From: Bugula neritina
Taxonomy: Eukaryota > Bryozoa > Gymnolaemata > Cheilostomatida > Bugulidae
Reading direction: 5' to 3'
Length of the DNA stretch: 64,000 nt
Assembly: GCA_964035545.1 (NCBI GenBank)
Contig: OZ037769.1
Location: forward strand, 7,687,929 to 7,751,928
Part shown: piece after piece, positions 10,277 through 22,414 of the stretch
Layout: each line of letters begins with the position of its first letter
Numbering within the stretch: the first letter of the stretch is position 1
The notes under the pieces: model-generated
The model's database searches: none
What the model saw: the letters and a program-made list of their open reading frames with translations, nothing else
Told to the model about the DNA's origin: nothing
Program-made: the position numbers and the translations under genes

Positions 10277-10608
10277 AGATATAAAGAAAGTTCTATACAT
10301 AAAATAATCTACATGTTACCGCAAAGTATAAACATTAAATTATATAATTCTAAAAATGCCTCAATAAAATATTTTTTCATGTAATTATTAAACTCATTTT
10401 TCCAAACTTCATTTCAATAACATGAAGCATAATTTCAGTCTAATTCTCTCAAGGAAACGTACTGGAACTCGTCTCACAGGCAGCTGGTCAAAAGTCTACA
10501 CGATCAGTAAACAACTTATACAGAAGTACTACAGTTCTGCTACTAGTTAGCAAATAGGCAGTGGAAAAGTAAATAGCTTTTTAATGGCTTTTCACTTTAG
10601 TAGAAAGA

Positions 10609-11793
10609 TTATATGATCTGATCAGAATCCACGCTGCCATAGTTAATTCGACCAGCTCTTTCAAATAAGTGGTTATTCTCTACACAATCCATTTCTTCTT
10701 CATCTTTTATGGTCAAATATTTGTGTGACTTGAAGAATTCTCTCCTGCTCATTATATAGGTGATTATAAAATCACATATCACTTGGGCTACAACTAAAAT
10801 AGCTAGACTAGATCCCAAATTGTACAGTGTTTCTATTATATCAAACTTCCTTGCCTCAGCATCGACAAGGACAACAAATAAGATTCCATAAGCTTTAATT
10901 AGTTGCCTCTCAGCATGGTTACCAACAAAATAATTATTTGTGTAGTAGTAGTTGTATCCACCTGATTCGTCCAGCCGATCAAACGCATATGTGGGGGTAC
11001 AGTCATCAACACTGTAATCTAAATCACAATCCCATTTAATTCGAATAGCTATAACAGCACCTTCTTCTTTGATGTCATTAAAATGTAGAACTGTTGTTTG
11101 CTTTGATAGAGCTTCTTCAACAATAGAGCCAAGCTGAAAGACTGGGCAGAGTTTGTTGGTGTTGGAGTTATATCTACAGTGAGTCAGATCAAAGTGGCTG
11201 CCCTCAACATTGCTCCGCTTGACTTGATATTTTGAAAAGAACACATGATTTTTAATGAGTACTGTAAAATTAGCTACACCTTCCAAGGTTTGATGTGACC
11301 CAGGCATCTCCTCATCACTGATGGTGGGACACCAGGCGAAAATATTACACGTTCTAGCAGTTAAATTGCATGTTCCTTCACTTACCCCATTTCCCAAGGG
11401 AAATGTCCTACCAGCAGGCAGGCAGTCAGAATCATGGTTACACCTGGCAGCCTTCACAGAACTGTCTTCTGCACAAATAGATTGAATTTGGTGATTGGTT
11501 ACTACCACTTTTGTGGAGGCAAAGAACTGCTTATTTTCCTTTGCTGGTACCACAACATCTTCAACATCCCAAACGCGACTGTTGGTTAGAGAGACTCCTG
11601 TCAAGCTAGTGGTCACACTATATAAACCTCTATCCACTTGCTGATATCCTTTCTGAATGATCATAACCCAGATCACCAAGTAACCCACCACAATAAGCTG
11701 AAGCAACTTATTGATTATTCCAACTTTCTTAGATTTGATGCTAACAATTTTATTCGTTTGGTAATCAAAGAGGACAGATAGTACACTTTCCAT
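10609..11793 (-). CDS. P2X-family ion channel subunit, intronless, atypical ATP site
   Basis: A complete 394-residue protein in one exon; P2X subunits are usually about 380-600 residues. Two membrane segments (about 28-48 and 325-347) flank a large ectodomain. All ten conserved cysteines are present (107, 118, 124, 142, 149, 155, 206, 216, 256, 265), with family motifs NFTVLIKN (175-182), IKWDC (252-256), KAYGI (300-304) and KFDII (316-320). The N-terminal TNK retains the TX(K/R) site. Of the residues that hold ATP in vertebrate P2X, Thr177, Lys181, Asn281 and Lys300 are kept. The two lysines of the KxK motif are Ser63 and Thr65, and the Arg of NFR is Tyr283. The trafficking motif YxxxK is YIMSR. 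The fold and plasma-membrane or vesicle channel role follow from the family; normal ATP gating is doubtful. The most upstream ATG matches the family start. Confidence 0.95.
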   Translation of the reverse strand: MESVLSVLFDYQTNKIVSIKSKKVGIINKLLQLIVVGYLVIWVMIIQKGYQQVDRGLYSVTTSLTGVSLTNSRVWDVEDVVVPAKENKQFFASTKVVVTNHQIQSICAEDSSVKAARCNHDSDCLPAGRTFPLGNGVSEGTCNLTARTCNIFAWCPTISDEEMPGSHQTLEGVANFTVLIKNHVFFSKYQVKRSNVEGSHFDLTHCRYNSNTNKLCPVFQLGSIVEEALSKQTTVLHFNDIKEEGAVIAIRIKWDCDLDYSVDDCTPTYAFDRLDESGGYNYYYTNNYFVGNHAERQLIKAYGILFVVLVDAEARKFDIIETLYNLGSSLAILVVAQVICDFIITYIMSRREFFKSHKYLTIKDEEEMDCVENNHLFERAGRINYGSVDSDQII

Positions 11794-14700
11794 TGCAGTT
11801 GTTACATGGCATGCAACTCACAACCTTAGCTCTTGACTAGATAACTTTATTGATGTGTCGTGATTATTTTCTTTTGCTTGTTTGATTAGTTATCAAGTGA
11901 AGATAAAGTGGGCAGTACACCGAAAAATGTGGAGTAGATAACCCCAAGTGAAATATTGACAATGGTGTTAGTACAATAGTAGCCAAGCACCAGAAGTTAT
12001 AGAGCTATTTAATCTCATAATGGAGGAATCTCGGCTTTGTCACAACAATCATAGTACTGGGAGGAAATGCCATAAAGTAGATAATATTCAAAGTACTAGC
12101 AATAATACAAACAGGAGTCAAGAGTAGCAGGCAGCCCATCACTGTTATCATTCAGAAGTTCATTGTAACTAAATAAGCTTTACGGGATCGAAATAGTCTG
12201 CCCTCTAGCATTATCTATTAGAGTATTATGGTGTAGTAGGAGCAACTAGCAGTAGTAATAACAGCAGTAGAGAGCTGAAACTATTAAATTAGTTCAGTTA
12301 GTTGGGTAGTTAGAAGAAAGGATGATGAGATCATTAGACTGTTTAGGCATACTTCACCACATTCCATATCAAAATCAATAGTACGGAACGTAATGAAGCA
12401 TGTCAGCACAGCCCTTTCCTAGTGCTCACTACCAGTGTATCCAACTCATTCTGGTGAAGAGAAACATCCCAATTACTAGGCGTACTTATCCACATTCCAT
12501 ATGATGGTACACTATGATACTGTGAAGAAATACGTCCAGTATTAGTCTGTATTTAGGCAACCCGAGTTTATACACTTTATAATAAAATAGACCAATTAAA
12601 CAATTTAGAATCCCCAGCAATACTAAATGATGCCACACAACCATGGTGGTTTTACAGTACAGCAACCATCACAATATCACTACCATCATGCTACCTAAAA
12701 AGTGTTAGAAGCAGCAAACACAAAACAAGCATACTACAGCATCACATAACAAATCTCCAAAATGACTTTGACACGGGCTCATACACATTTATCTGACAAA
12801 ATTTTACAAGGAAAATTCCACCGTCAAAGTAGATGCAGTAGGTGGGGATAAATTTCTTTAGCACTAAAGGAAGCCAATCAACTTGATACCTTCAAGCTTA
12901 GTATAGTCAGTAGTGAATAACAACTCAGTGGCTCCCAGAGAATGGCGTGACCTTATACCACAAAAGGTTAAAAAGCACATAAAAACTAACAAAAGAGGTA
13001 ACCGCTGCTATATTAGTTGACCTGTAGTGGTAGAAAAGAGTAAGAAAATGGCGACTAGTAGCTGAAAGGTAACCAACCTGTCTTGAAGAATTTCCTGCAT
13101 TGCATTGTATCTTACTGACCTGCAGCTGACTTAGATTTCTGATGCTTAGAGTGTCACCACAATATCATACTTCAATACATTCCATAAAACATCCAATATT
13201 ATGGGATTGTAATCAAGTATGGTGTAGTAGCAACCAGTATTCAAACTTCTGCTTTGCGAATTCACAGCAACAACTAGTGTAAGGTTGAATAAATCCTTTC
13301 TTCCTACTAATTCAACTAGAATTTTAATACCCATGTATTCTTCACACAAAGACAACAATATTATAATGTGCCTGTACATGTAATTCTACAATAAATTATC
13401 AAAAAATCAATAATAGTGCAGCTACTTTTAGGCAATTACATGCCTCCCAGAAATGGTTGATAATCATCACAAAACATTCAAGGGCCCTTATATTCAATAC
13501 TAAGAAGTAAAAGTAGAAAAAGGACCTTCTGTTCTATTAAATCTTACATAGTCACATGGTAGGGCAATGATGAGCATTTACTTGATCGATCACGCAGGAC
13601 AATTAGATTAAGGACAAGTCATTGTATAGCAGTGCACAAGTGTGTAGGACTCCCACCCCCTCTAATATGTCAGTTTTATCCACTTTACTTTTATAGTTTT
13701 GAAGAGCTGACCATTAAAATTAGAAAGCTGAGCACACCTCAGAATTATACTAAACAACCTGCTGATGCATATGAGTAGTAAAATGTGAAGCTAGGGATAC
13801 TAGACAACAAATGTTAGAACATATATTCATAAAGACACATACACATAATATACACAACTCTAATTGTGTACAGTTACAGTGAAGTATAATCTAATAGATT
13901 CCACAGAGCATTCACCAGTATTTCAAGTGGGTTGTCTATTAAAATTCACAGAAACTAATGATTACATGACAAACCTACAGTCAAGTTGAATGAAATGTAT
14001 GCATAAAACTGAGGACCATGCATGAGATTATTCTCAACCAGTGAAAAACACAGGTCATCATACGTATCATTCAAAGTATCATTCAAATTTTAACTTTGCG
14101 CTTGATTGTATGCAAAATATCTTATACTTAGACTGAGGTTTGAACTTGAAGGTCATAAACACCAACATCAGAGAATTTACATTTAGGAGCAATAGTGGAG
14201 AAATTGAGATAGCTTAAGTTCTTTAAATTTCTTGAAAAATTTTGGTATGGGGCAAGGGTTGAAATTCTTCCAAGAACATAACTCCTTTCACTACATTTCT
14301 AATCTAGAACACAGGCTGTTCTCAACTTCTCCATTATGCACCGACTTCAAAATTCATTTACCAACCCCACTTTAAAAGTTACACGTAATACAGTTAATTT
14401 TCAATTATATGGCCCACCCCTGCTAGATCCTATATGAATATCATCAAATGGGTGTATTTAGGACACCTAAAGAGGAACATTTTGGAAAAAAACTTTATTT
14501 TTTTATCTGTACCATATATTTACTTTCAAAACTGTTGAATACAAAGCACATTTATTATACTTAACTGACAACTTTACCTATAGATAATTGAGTAAAAAAC
14601 AATACCTGTATTCCACATTATCATTAAGTGATTATAAATGGCAAATCTCGGAATGGTAAATAGTAATATACTTCTGATTTTGGGTAGCTAGTAATTAGAA

Positions 14701-17700
14701 AGGGAGACATCTCTCAAGCTACCTAAAAAAGTAAATGTATTTGTTAGACTCCAGGTTTTTCCAAAAAACAATTTTCAAAGATTGATCCGAAAGCTGATTG
14801 CTGAGTGTTGATTATTCCATTGTCATAACTATGATACAAAATATATTAACAATATGAATATCAATAAAAATTATAATACAAATACACTTAGTATTGCAGC
14901 AATGTTTCAAAACTGAAATACATAGGCAAACACTAAAAGTAAATATAAATTCAAATACTTGTACTTCCGGAGAATGAGAATATCAGCACATCAAGTTCAA
15001 CACCTAAGCCTAAGGTGAACAAAAATTCTAGCTATATATTAATAATTTCCTTCAATATAGCTAATTTTAAAACTAAATATAGTTATATCAACAGTAATAG
15101 TAATACCAGTTGAAGTTAATACTCAACTGAAAATAGCCATAGCGTATTGAAATTATTATAATTATATTTAATATTTATACTTTATATTTTAACGAATAGT
15201 AATAGTAAAACTAAGGTCAATGTAAATGTGTACATCACCATCATGATCAACTTGCTATAACATGAACTATAATACTAACTCTACAGCAAATATCAAACTA
15301 TAAGTAAATCAAAATGAAATGCTAATACTAATAAAATGATGAACTCATAGAGATAGTCATTATCATTACGATTATAATATCAATTATATAATATCAATAT
15401 GCCTCGTTTATGCTGGATTTTGGTATAATTATTACTATAATGAAACATTTTATGTATGAACATTGTTATTCTCAATAAAACGAGAATTTAATTGTTTGCT
15501 TATGCTTGCTGCAACTAACCTTGTTAAAATCCGCTTAAAGGTAACAAGCTTGAGCTGATAACTAGCTGTACACCTACAGCAAGCAACTGCTGCTGGTGAA
15601 ATGAATGAAAGGTCAGCATTACAAGCAGTATCTTCTGTTTGACCTTATAAACCGAGTTTATATTTCACATACAATACAAGCGCGTGCTGCAACACACTGT
15701 ATACCAACGGTTAGTATTAATTGTATGTACTAGCAGCAGATGTACTGCGAACAATTACTCCGCCTAAAATCCATTTCAATTAACAGCCATGATAATACCG
15801 ACAAAAGTAAGACTATCACTAAAGACTGACAGCAACAGAGGGAGTAATCATTTCACGCAATGGACAATAATTACAAGTAGAGAAGTTGCTAAAATGATAT
15901 AATCTTGGATTGAAGCACAGGACCAGGATGCATGGTAACATATAATAAATTAGTGAAATTATCATAATAGAGAAAGACAGCCCGAGAAAAAAAACAATAA
16001 GAACAGAGATTAGGAAAAAAATTATTATATATCTGCAACTTTCAAATAAAATGCACTTCAAATTTTTGACTTCAACAGCAGACAACTTCTTAAGTAAAAG
16101 CTGCACTAACTTTGGGTTCTTTATAATATAACAATATTATATGTATCTACTTTGTATTTTCATGAATTGCCTTAAAATACTGCTCAACAGATACAAAAAC
16201 AACATTATAGATATTCAACTTCTATACCCATAAATTTATAGATTGCACCTAAATAGTGCCAGAGCTAACACTGTTTGCTTGCCATAAGCTGTCTATTATC
16301 AATTTGAAATTGATTAATTATCTATTTCATTTCAAAGATCCTGACTTAGTTGCAACAACAGAGCCTAGTCTCTGTACCATATAATTTTCCCCAGTTTTTC
16401 CTGGAATAAGTTGAAGCCAGAATTTGAGTACATTACACAGATCTTTCATCTAACCTAGCATAAATTGTTATTCCAATTCTAACCAATTTTCATTTCACAA
16501 GGATAACAAAAGGGCACAATTCACAATAACAAATGCATCAACCAACAGCTAGCCGTCTGCTGAAATCAGATACCTGGCACAGCTTGTCTTCCAGTATGAC
16601 CATTTATGGAATATGTTAATTACTTTAGCATTTCAGTGCTAATTGTTGACCTAATTATGCCTGACTCGATAGACATTAGGGAGTTATTAACTAATCAAAA
16701 TCACATGACTGATGCAGTATAATTGCTCTCATTTTAGAGCAATACACTATAGATTTATTTATTTTATTACAGATGAGTGTTGCATTCAGTAATTAAAGCT
16801 AAGCAAAACTACATGTAGCAAAACCTTGTTGGAAGGGAACAATCTATAGTCGCAAAACTTGTCAAAGGCTGCGTGACTGGTATACACGCCATTCAACCAA
16901 TAAGCTAGCCGAATTCTGAACCTATTATATTATGCTTTGAGATGGAGCATTGTCCTCCATTAACTCTGTATGTTTCACAATAAGGTATCATCTGCCAGAT
17001 ATATTTCCTAAAACCAAGTGCACCACCAGTTTTCTTGTAGCCAGGCTCAATAAAATGATAGAAAGTTAAGCAAGCTCATACGAACTTAAATGAAAACTGA
17101 AACATTAAGTTGAACAACTTATAGCAATTTTCAGCTTTTAGTAAGAACAGTGAGTAGGCGTATGTGCACATACATACGTATGTTATAATATACATACGTT
17201 AGTCTCCGTATCAGTACGTATTTACATGCATATACACGTGCATATAATGAGTACCCATGTGCATTTATGTGTATATATCTGCGAGATTACATGTAATAAT
17301 AATACTAATACTAATAACACAAACAACTATGAATTAATACCATCATTAATGAAGTATTAATAATAATTATTATATTTACTTTGCTTTATATTTATCATCA
17401 TAATGAACTACGATTATAATAAACCAAAACATAGCTATAAGTATAGCAAATTAGAAATACTTATAGTTATAAGTTATAAGCTATGCCCATAAGTATATAG
17501 CTATAGCCTATAGCTTAAAACTGCAACTTAGTTTTATAAGTTGAAGTTTTAAGGGTATCTCACTATAACCATTAGTATTACTATTACTATTAGCGTTATA
17601 GTGTTATTATTAGTATTAGTATTACTATTAGTATTAGCATTAATAAATACAATGTTAATTATAAATAATAATTACAAATACTAAATTTAAAAATGTTGAT

Positions 17701-18745
17701 CAATCTTACTAACTTTTACAGTTTTAGTGTCTTAATCTAACATTGAACATGTTGCTTTTCTAATTGATATTGATAATGATTTAGTTTTAGTCTAAGTTCA
17801 ACTTGAAAATTATAATTATTTTATCTCCATTTAGTTATTGATATATCATACTGATATTGCTATCTTCAATTTCATATTCATATTGATATTCAATTCTAAA
17901 ATTATATAAACTTAAATACCATACTTAGTAACTTAGTAGTGCTACTGCTACTAGGTAATAATTATCATTAGTATTAATAATATAATAATTATGCTTTAAT
18001 GTTTAGTGATACAGTAATTCAACAATTGTAAAACTAAATCAAAATGGAATTAAAAAAATAGTTTTTATTTTAATTTAATTTTACTTTTAGACATTTGTTG
18101 GTGGAAAACAAGTCGCCAAAGAATTTATTTGCTTATATAATGAGCTTTCATGATTAATAAACAATAAAGCCACTGTAGGATTAGGAAAACATTGTCCGCC
18201 TATAAATCTAATGTCCGGTGGTATAACCAGGAGCAAATGACGCAGTATATCAATGTCTAGGAACCGTCTGCAACACAGAACATCAACATGGCGTAATCAC
18301 GTGGTATGCATTTCGCGAGATTCTAGACGAAACCCTAGTGAAACTTCTAGTAGGCACAATTTAAAAGAGGAAAAATAACTCTATAGCTAAAGCGGATGAA
18401 AGCGCTTGAAGTTGTCTTTTCTACAAACGCGCTGCAAACACTGTATATTATATTGTACTATATTATTACATTAACATCCTATTAATATTATTATATTATA
18501 TTCATTTTGACAGAAATAAAGAAATATTCACTTTCACATTTCAATCTCTAGCGCCTTTGGAACTGTAAATATAAATCAAATATACCTAGGTTTGAAAACT
18601 TTGAATATATGCAACTTATTGTACTTTGCATAACTTCAAGTTTTGACTATAGTAAGTATAGTTCAGCTTATAGACTATAGCTACTGCTTTTGTAAATAAC
18701 ATATAAATATATGCAGATCATATCGTATAAAATTTACGCTGCATC
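11794..18745. other. Gene-poor AT-rich region upstream of P2X
   Basis: No exon chain or protein family was recognised on either strand. The DNA is AT-rich with many short stop-free stretches of random look. It includes alternating purine/pyrimidine stretches (TACGTA-type) near 17160-17280 and TAN-triplet runs near 17290-17650. It must hold the P2X promoter, and possibly 5' untranslated exons of P2X, which I could not place. Confidence 0.6.
18298..18325. promoter_or_regulatory. Possible promoter patch with E-box and CGCG palindrome
   Basis: CACGTG (18298-18303) followed by TTTCGCGAGA (18311-18320), close to the TCTCGCGAGA element found in some animal housekeeping promoters. CpG is rare in this AT-rich stretch, so the patch stands out. 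Which gene it would serve (upstream of P2X or of PAIP2) is not clear. Confidence 0.25.
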
Positions 18746-18752
18746 AGCAAAA

Positions 18753-19306
18753 GGTGTCATCCCAGATAGACGCTTCCCAGATAGACGCTTCCCAGATAGA
18801 CGCTTCCCAGTTAGACGCTAGGCTAAATTTTCCATTTAGACGCTTCCCAGTTAGACGCTATTTATTTATTTTAGTACAATATAATTATATATATTGCATG
18901 TGCAATTTATTTGAATATTATTGAAATATATTATGTATATTTAAATAAATTTGAATCAATTGTTTTCTATTTAGCACATAAATAAATTCCTTTGATCTGC
19001 TTTAACTTATTAATTTTGCATTTTCTATGCTTCTTGTTGTTTAAAAAAACTAATATTTCAATAACAAGTATTCATTAAAGGTGTCTGTTATTAATATATT
19101 ACTGTTTTTTCCATGCAAATTCATGAAAATTGGAATATTATTCCAGATAATTAACATCGACTATTATTTCATATAAAGTAATCAATACAACATGTACAGT
19201 TATATAATATGTATATATAGGTATATTACTACATATATCACACCAAAATAAATAGCATATAACTGTGAAGCGTCTAAGTGGGAAACGTCCAAGTGGGATG
19301 AAACCT
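18753..19306. mobile_element. Non-autonomous transposon, copy A, with tandem-repeat inverted ends
   Basis: About 554 bp. The left end starts GGTGTCATCCCAG and carries several 15-bp units (CAGATAGACGCTTCC and variants) to about 18860. The right end, read in reverse, is AGGTTTCATCCCACTTGGACG with the same AGACGCTT units. Both sides are flanked by AGCAAAA (18746-18752 and 19307-19313), a likely target-site duplication. The interior is AT-rich without coding capacity. A second, diverged copy lies at about 48565-48722. Confidence 0.75.
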
Positions 19307-19313
19307 AGCAAAA

Positions 19314-22300
19314 TAATATTATAATATTTTCAGTAACTTTGCCTATACATAGCTTATAAAAATGTTTAATATAAAAACTTATTTATTTATAAAATATATA
19401 ATCATATACATTAACCCATTGTATGCTTAATTTCAGTGTTACAATAACTTTTATTTCTTCGAATTCTTTGTAGAATAGGCCACTTTGAGAGTTATATTAT
19501 GGTTAGAGTATGATCATCATACCATGTGGGCTTTTGGACAAACCACATACCTCTCCAAATGCCTGATCTAGCTCAGAAAAGTGGTATTAACTCTCAGAAT
19601 TCCTTTCCTTATTATCAATGGCAAAACTCCGCCAATGCTAGCTACATAATGATACATTGTAGAAAGGAGCCAAGTGTTGAGGGAGCCTTCAATGTGGAAG
19701 TTATCATCTCTTGATAAGAAGTATTGTTGACTACTCACTAGAGCCAATATCTGGATGATTATTCAATGCTTTAACTCGTGAACATTGCTCACTCAGAAAG
19801 TTTCTTGTATTATACTTGCTTAGTGATAAGATAATCTAGACATCTTGTGATTAGCTTTACTATAAGAATGAATCAACTACCAAGCTCAGAGTTCTGAATT
19901 TTTTCAAAGCAGTATAACTCACATAGTTACTCTGTAGGGATTCAAGGAACATTATGGAAAAGCATTTTGCTGCAAACAAAGTCGCACAGTATATTCAAGT
20001 ACTATGATTTTATTGGTTTCACTTTCATTGGTTGTTTGGTATAAAAATGTCAAGTGAAATTTCATAGTACAACAACCGTCTATTTAATAATATAGTAGCC
20101 CATATTGTTCACTCCATGTGTACAGAATATGATGATGAAACCCTGATAACATGGATACTAAGGCTTATATTATACTGGCTGCAAATTTTCTTACAGCAGT
20201 ATTTATTAGAACTCATGCAAAAAAAATATTACAGAGAAATTAATTTTTAGTAATCAATGAACATTAGAGGCCCAAAATATTATTTGGCAAGAAAGAGTAC
20301 TGTTTTATAAAATCTATTCAACCTAATTATAGATTAAAGAATGTGCAGTTTAGAGTGATCTCTTGATAAGCTCATTATTTGAAAGGTTTTGGACTGCTAT
20401 AACATAGTGGAAAAGGGCTGGTCTGATCATGCCACCCTGATATAGGAAGTCAAATCCTGTTGATAGAAGGCTATTTTAACATTAGCTATGTTTTTTTGTC
20501 TCAGTTTTGAGCCAAATTGTTTTCAAAGTTTCTATTATATTTATACTAGCTGGATAATGTCTCGCACATAACACTTATACTACTACAATGGTAGGGAGCA
20601 CAACTCCTGTAGCCTGTATAGTCTGATTCAGTTTAGATAAATGCTTCATCTTATGTGTGAAATACACCAGTAGAGTGCTTACTATTGCAGAGTACATAGC
20701 CCTATTTATAGCTTTAGAAATTCTTTCTCCGTAGGAGGAGGGGGGAGGGAGTCATGTAATTTATTGTAAATGGTTTGACAGCACAAGTAATTGTAAAAAA
20801 TTCATTTTACTCTACACAAGTATGAAACAATCTTACAACAATAACGCTACTCACATTTGTGGGCTATTATATGATAATAGAGGCAATTATAAAGACCTTA
20901 ATGATAATCATTGCATTTGCAAGTATAGTATATATAAGTTATGTACTAAGAACAAGAACATGAAACTAAAAATCTGAAATTTCTATTCATCAGTTTAAGA
21001 GTTGACCATTGCAATATGATTGGAACAAACTTATCAATGGCTCTACTGTCAGTGAAATTGCTTCTAAAAGCTTCTCTTGAAGGCTTTAGTGAAACTATAG
21101 AGTTATCCTACTCTCTTAGGTAGGACAACCCTTCCAGCAAAGCAACTAAGTAAAAGTGTAGAGGTGGCTATTTATGGAATTTACGTATTTGTGTATTACA
21201 ACGCCTAGAACTTGAATATTAATTATTTTGTCATTAAAACTTTTATTTTTTAATTTTTTATATAATAAAAAACATATATATGTGTAAGATCTAACACATA
21301 AAATTACTTTTTAAAAACTTCTAGCAGTTGTTAAGAATTCTGTTGAAGCGGCCGTAGGCTGTAACGTGGCCATAAATTGTTTTTATACCCTGGATAAGTT
21401 GTAAACAAAGGACGATTGAGCTGCAAATAAATTAGGTTGACTCCACGTAGGATTTACATTCAATTTTTGAGAGCCTAGATCTTGGTTGGGTGTAGTTTTA
21501 ATAGTTAGCACTTTCTTGCTAGTATTGAAGATCAATTTTTATAGTTAGAAGCGGTACAAAGTGTTTTTCACAAGTTCGAACTAAACATTTGTGTTGGACG
21601 AGCAAGACACTCCTAGTCTGAGTCTCAGTCTGATTTCGAGGGATTCAATTTCATATTCACATTGATTTTGAAATTTACATTTTAGTCTTTTCAGTTTTCT
21701 GGTACCGACACACAATTATCCTGTTCACTTTTTAGTTTCAATCAATACTTTTGATCGCAACTGAATAGCTGTAGTTTTAAGTTGAGGCGTAAGTTGAATT
21801 ACAATTGCAATAGAAACTCAAACTGAAAGTCACCGATAGGCGATATATTTCAAGTGAGTCTCATATTTTTACTTGAATTATTGTCACTAATAATAATTAT
21901 AATCATAATTAATATAATGTGAATATTAGTGTAACTTTACAGCTACTTATAATTGTTATCATAGTGATAATGTTGACTCATGACTGCTAAATTCTAAAGC
22001 CTAAGGCCAATGCCATGGTCTATCATCATCATGCATGTCTAAAAGTTAAAGTAGTTGAATTTGATTAATTAAAAATTATATTTGGCTAAGAATTTTGGTT
22101 GATTTCCCTGCTAGTTGTATAATACTTGTAGGGCTGGATCTTATAAAAACTAAAAAGTAGACTTTCTCAATAACAATGTGAATGTAAATATTTCTAATTG
22201 TTTTCTCCTTAGTTTGCAATAGCTTAGCTTTAAATATATAGGTAACCACATTTATATGTAAGCATTAGTTAGCCATCAAATGACTGAATTATGTCATATA

Positions 22301-22412
22301 TTTCAAAATAACCCAAATATCGGTCAGTTCTCTGAACAAAATAAAATTGCTATTTTAGAATTAAGTAAGCAATTGATTACTCCGCATTTAATGGTTTAAT
22401 TAATTTTTGCAG
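19314..22412. other. Intergenic region upstream of PAIP2
   Basis: AT-rich; no coding exon supported. It contains a G-rich run (about 20735-20752) and a locally GC-richer patch near 21348-21372 (GAAGCGGCCGTAGG) that could belong to a promoter or 5' untranslated exon of PAIP2, since the PAIP2 coding exon begins at a splice acceptor. Confidence 0.5.
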
Positions 22413-22414
22413 TG

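Noticed and set aside
15819-16106. 95-codon minus-strand open frame with two hydrophobic stretches
   Set aside because: AT-rich DNA readily gives Ile/Leu/Phe-rich frames by chance; no motif, promoter or splice context supports it.
20390-20475. tRNA-like stretch with GTCAAATCC resembling a B box
   Set aside because: Arms do not pair as a cloverleaf and there is no target duplication; at most a decayed SINE head.
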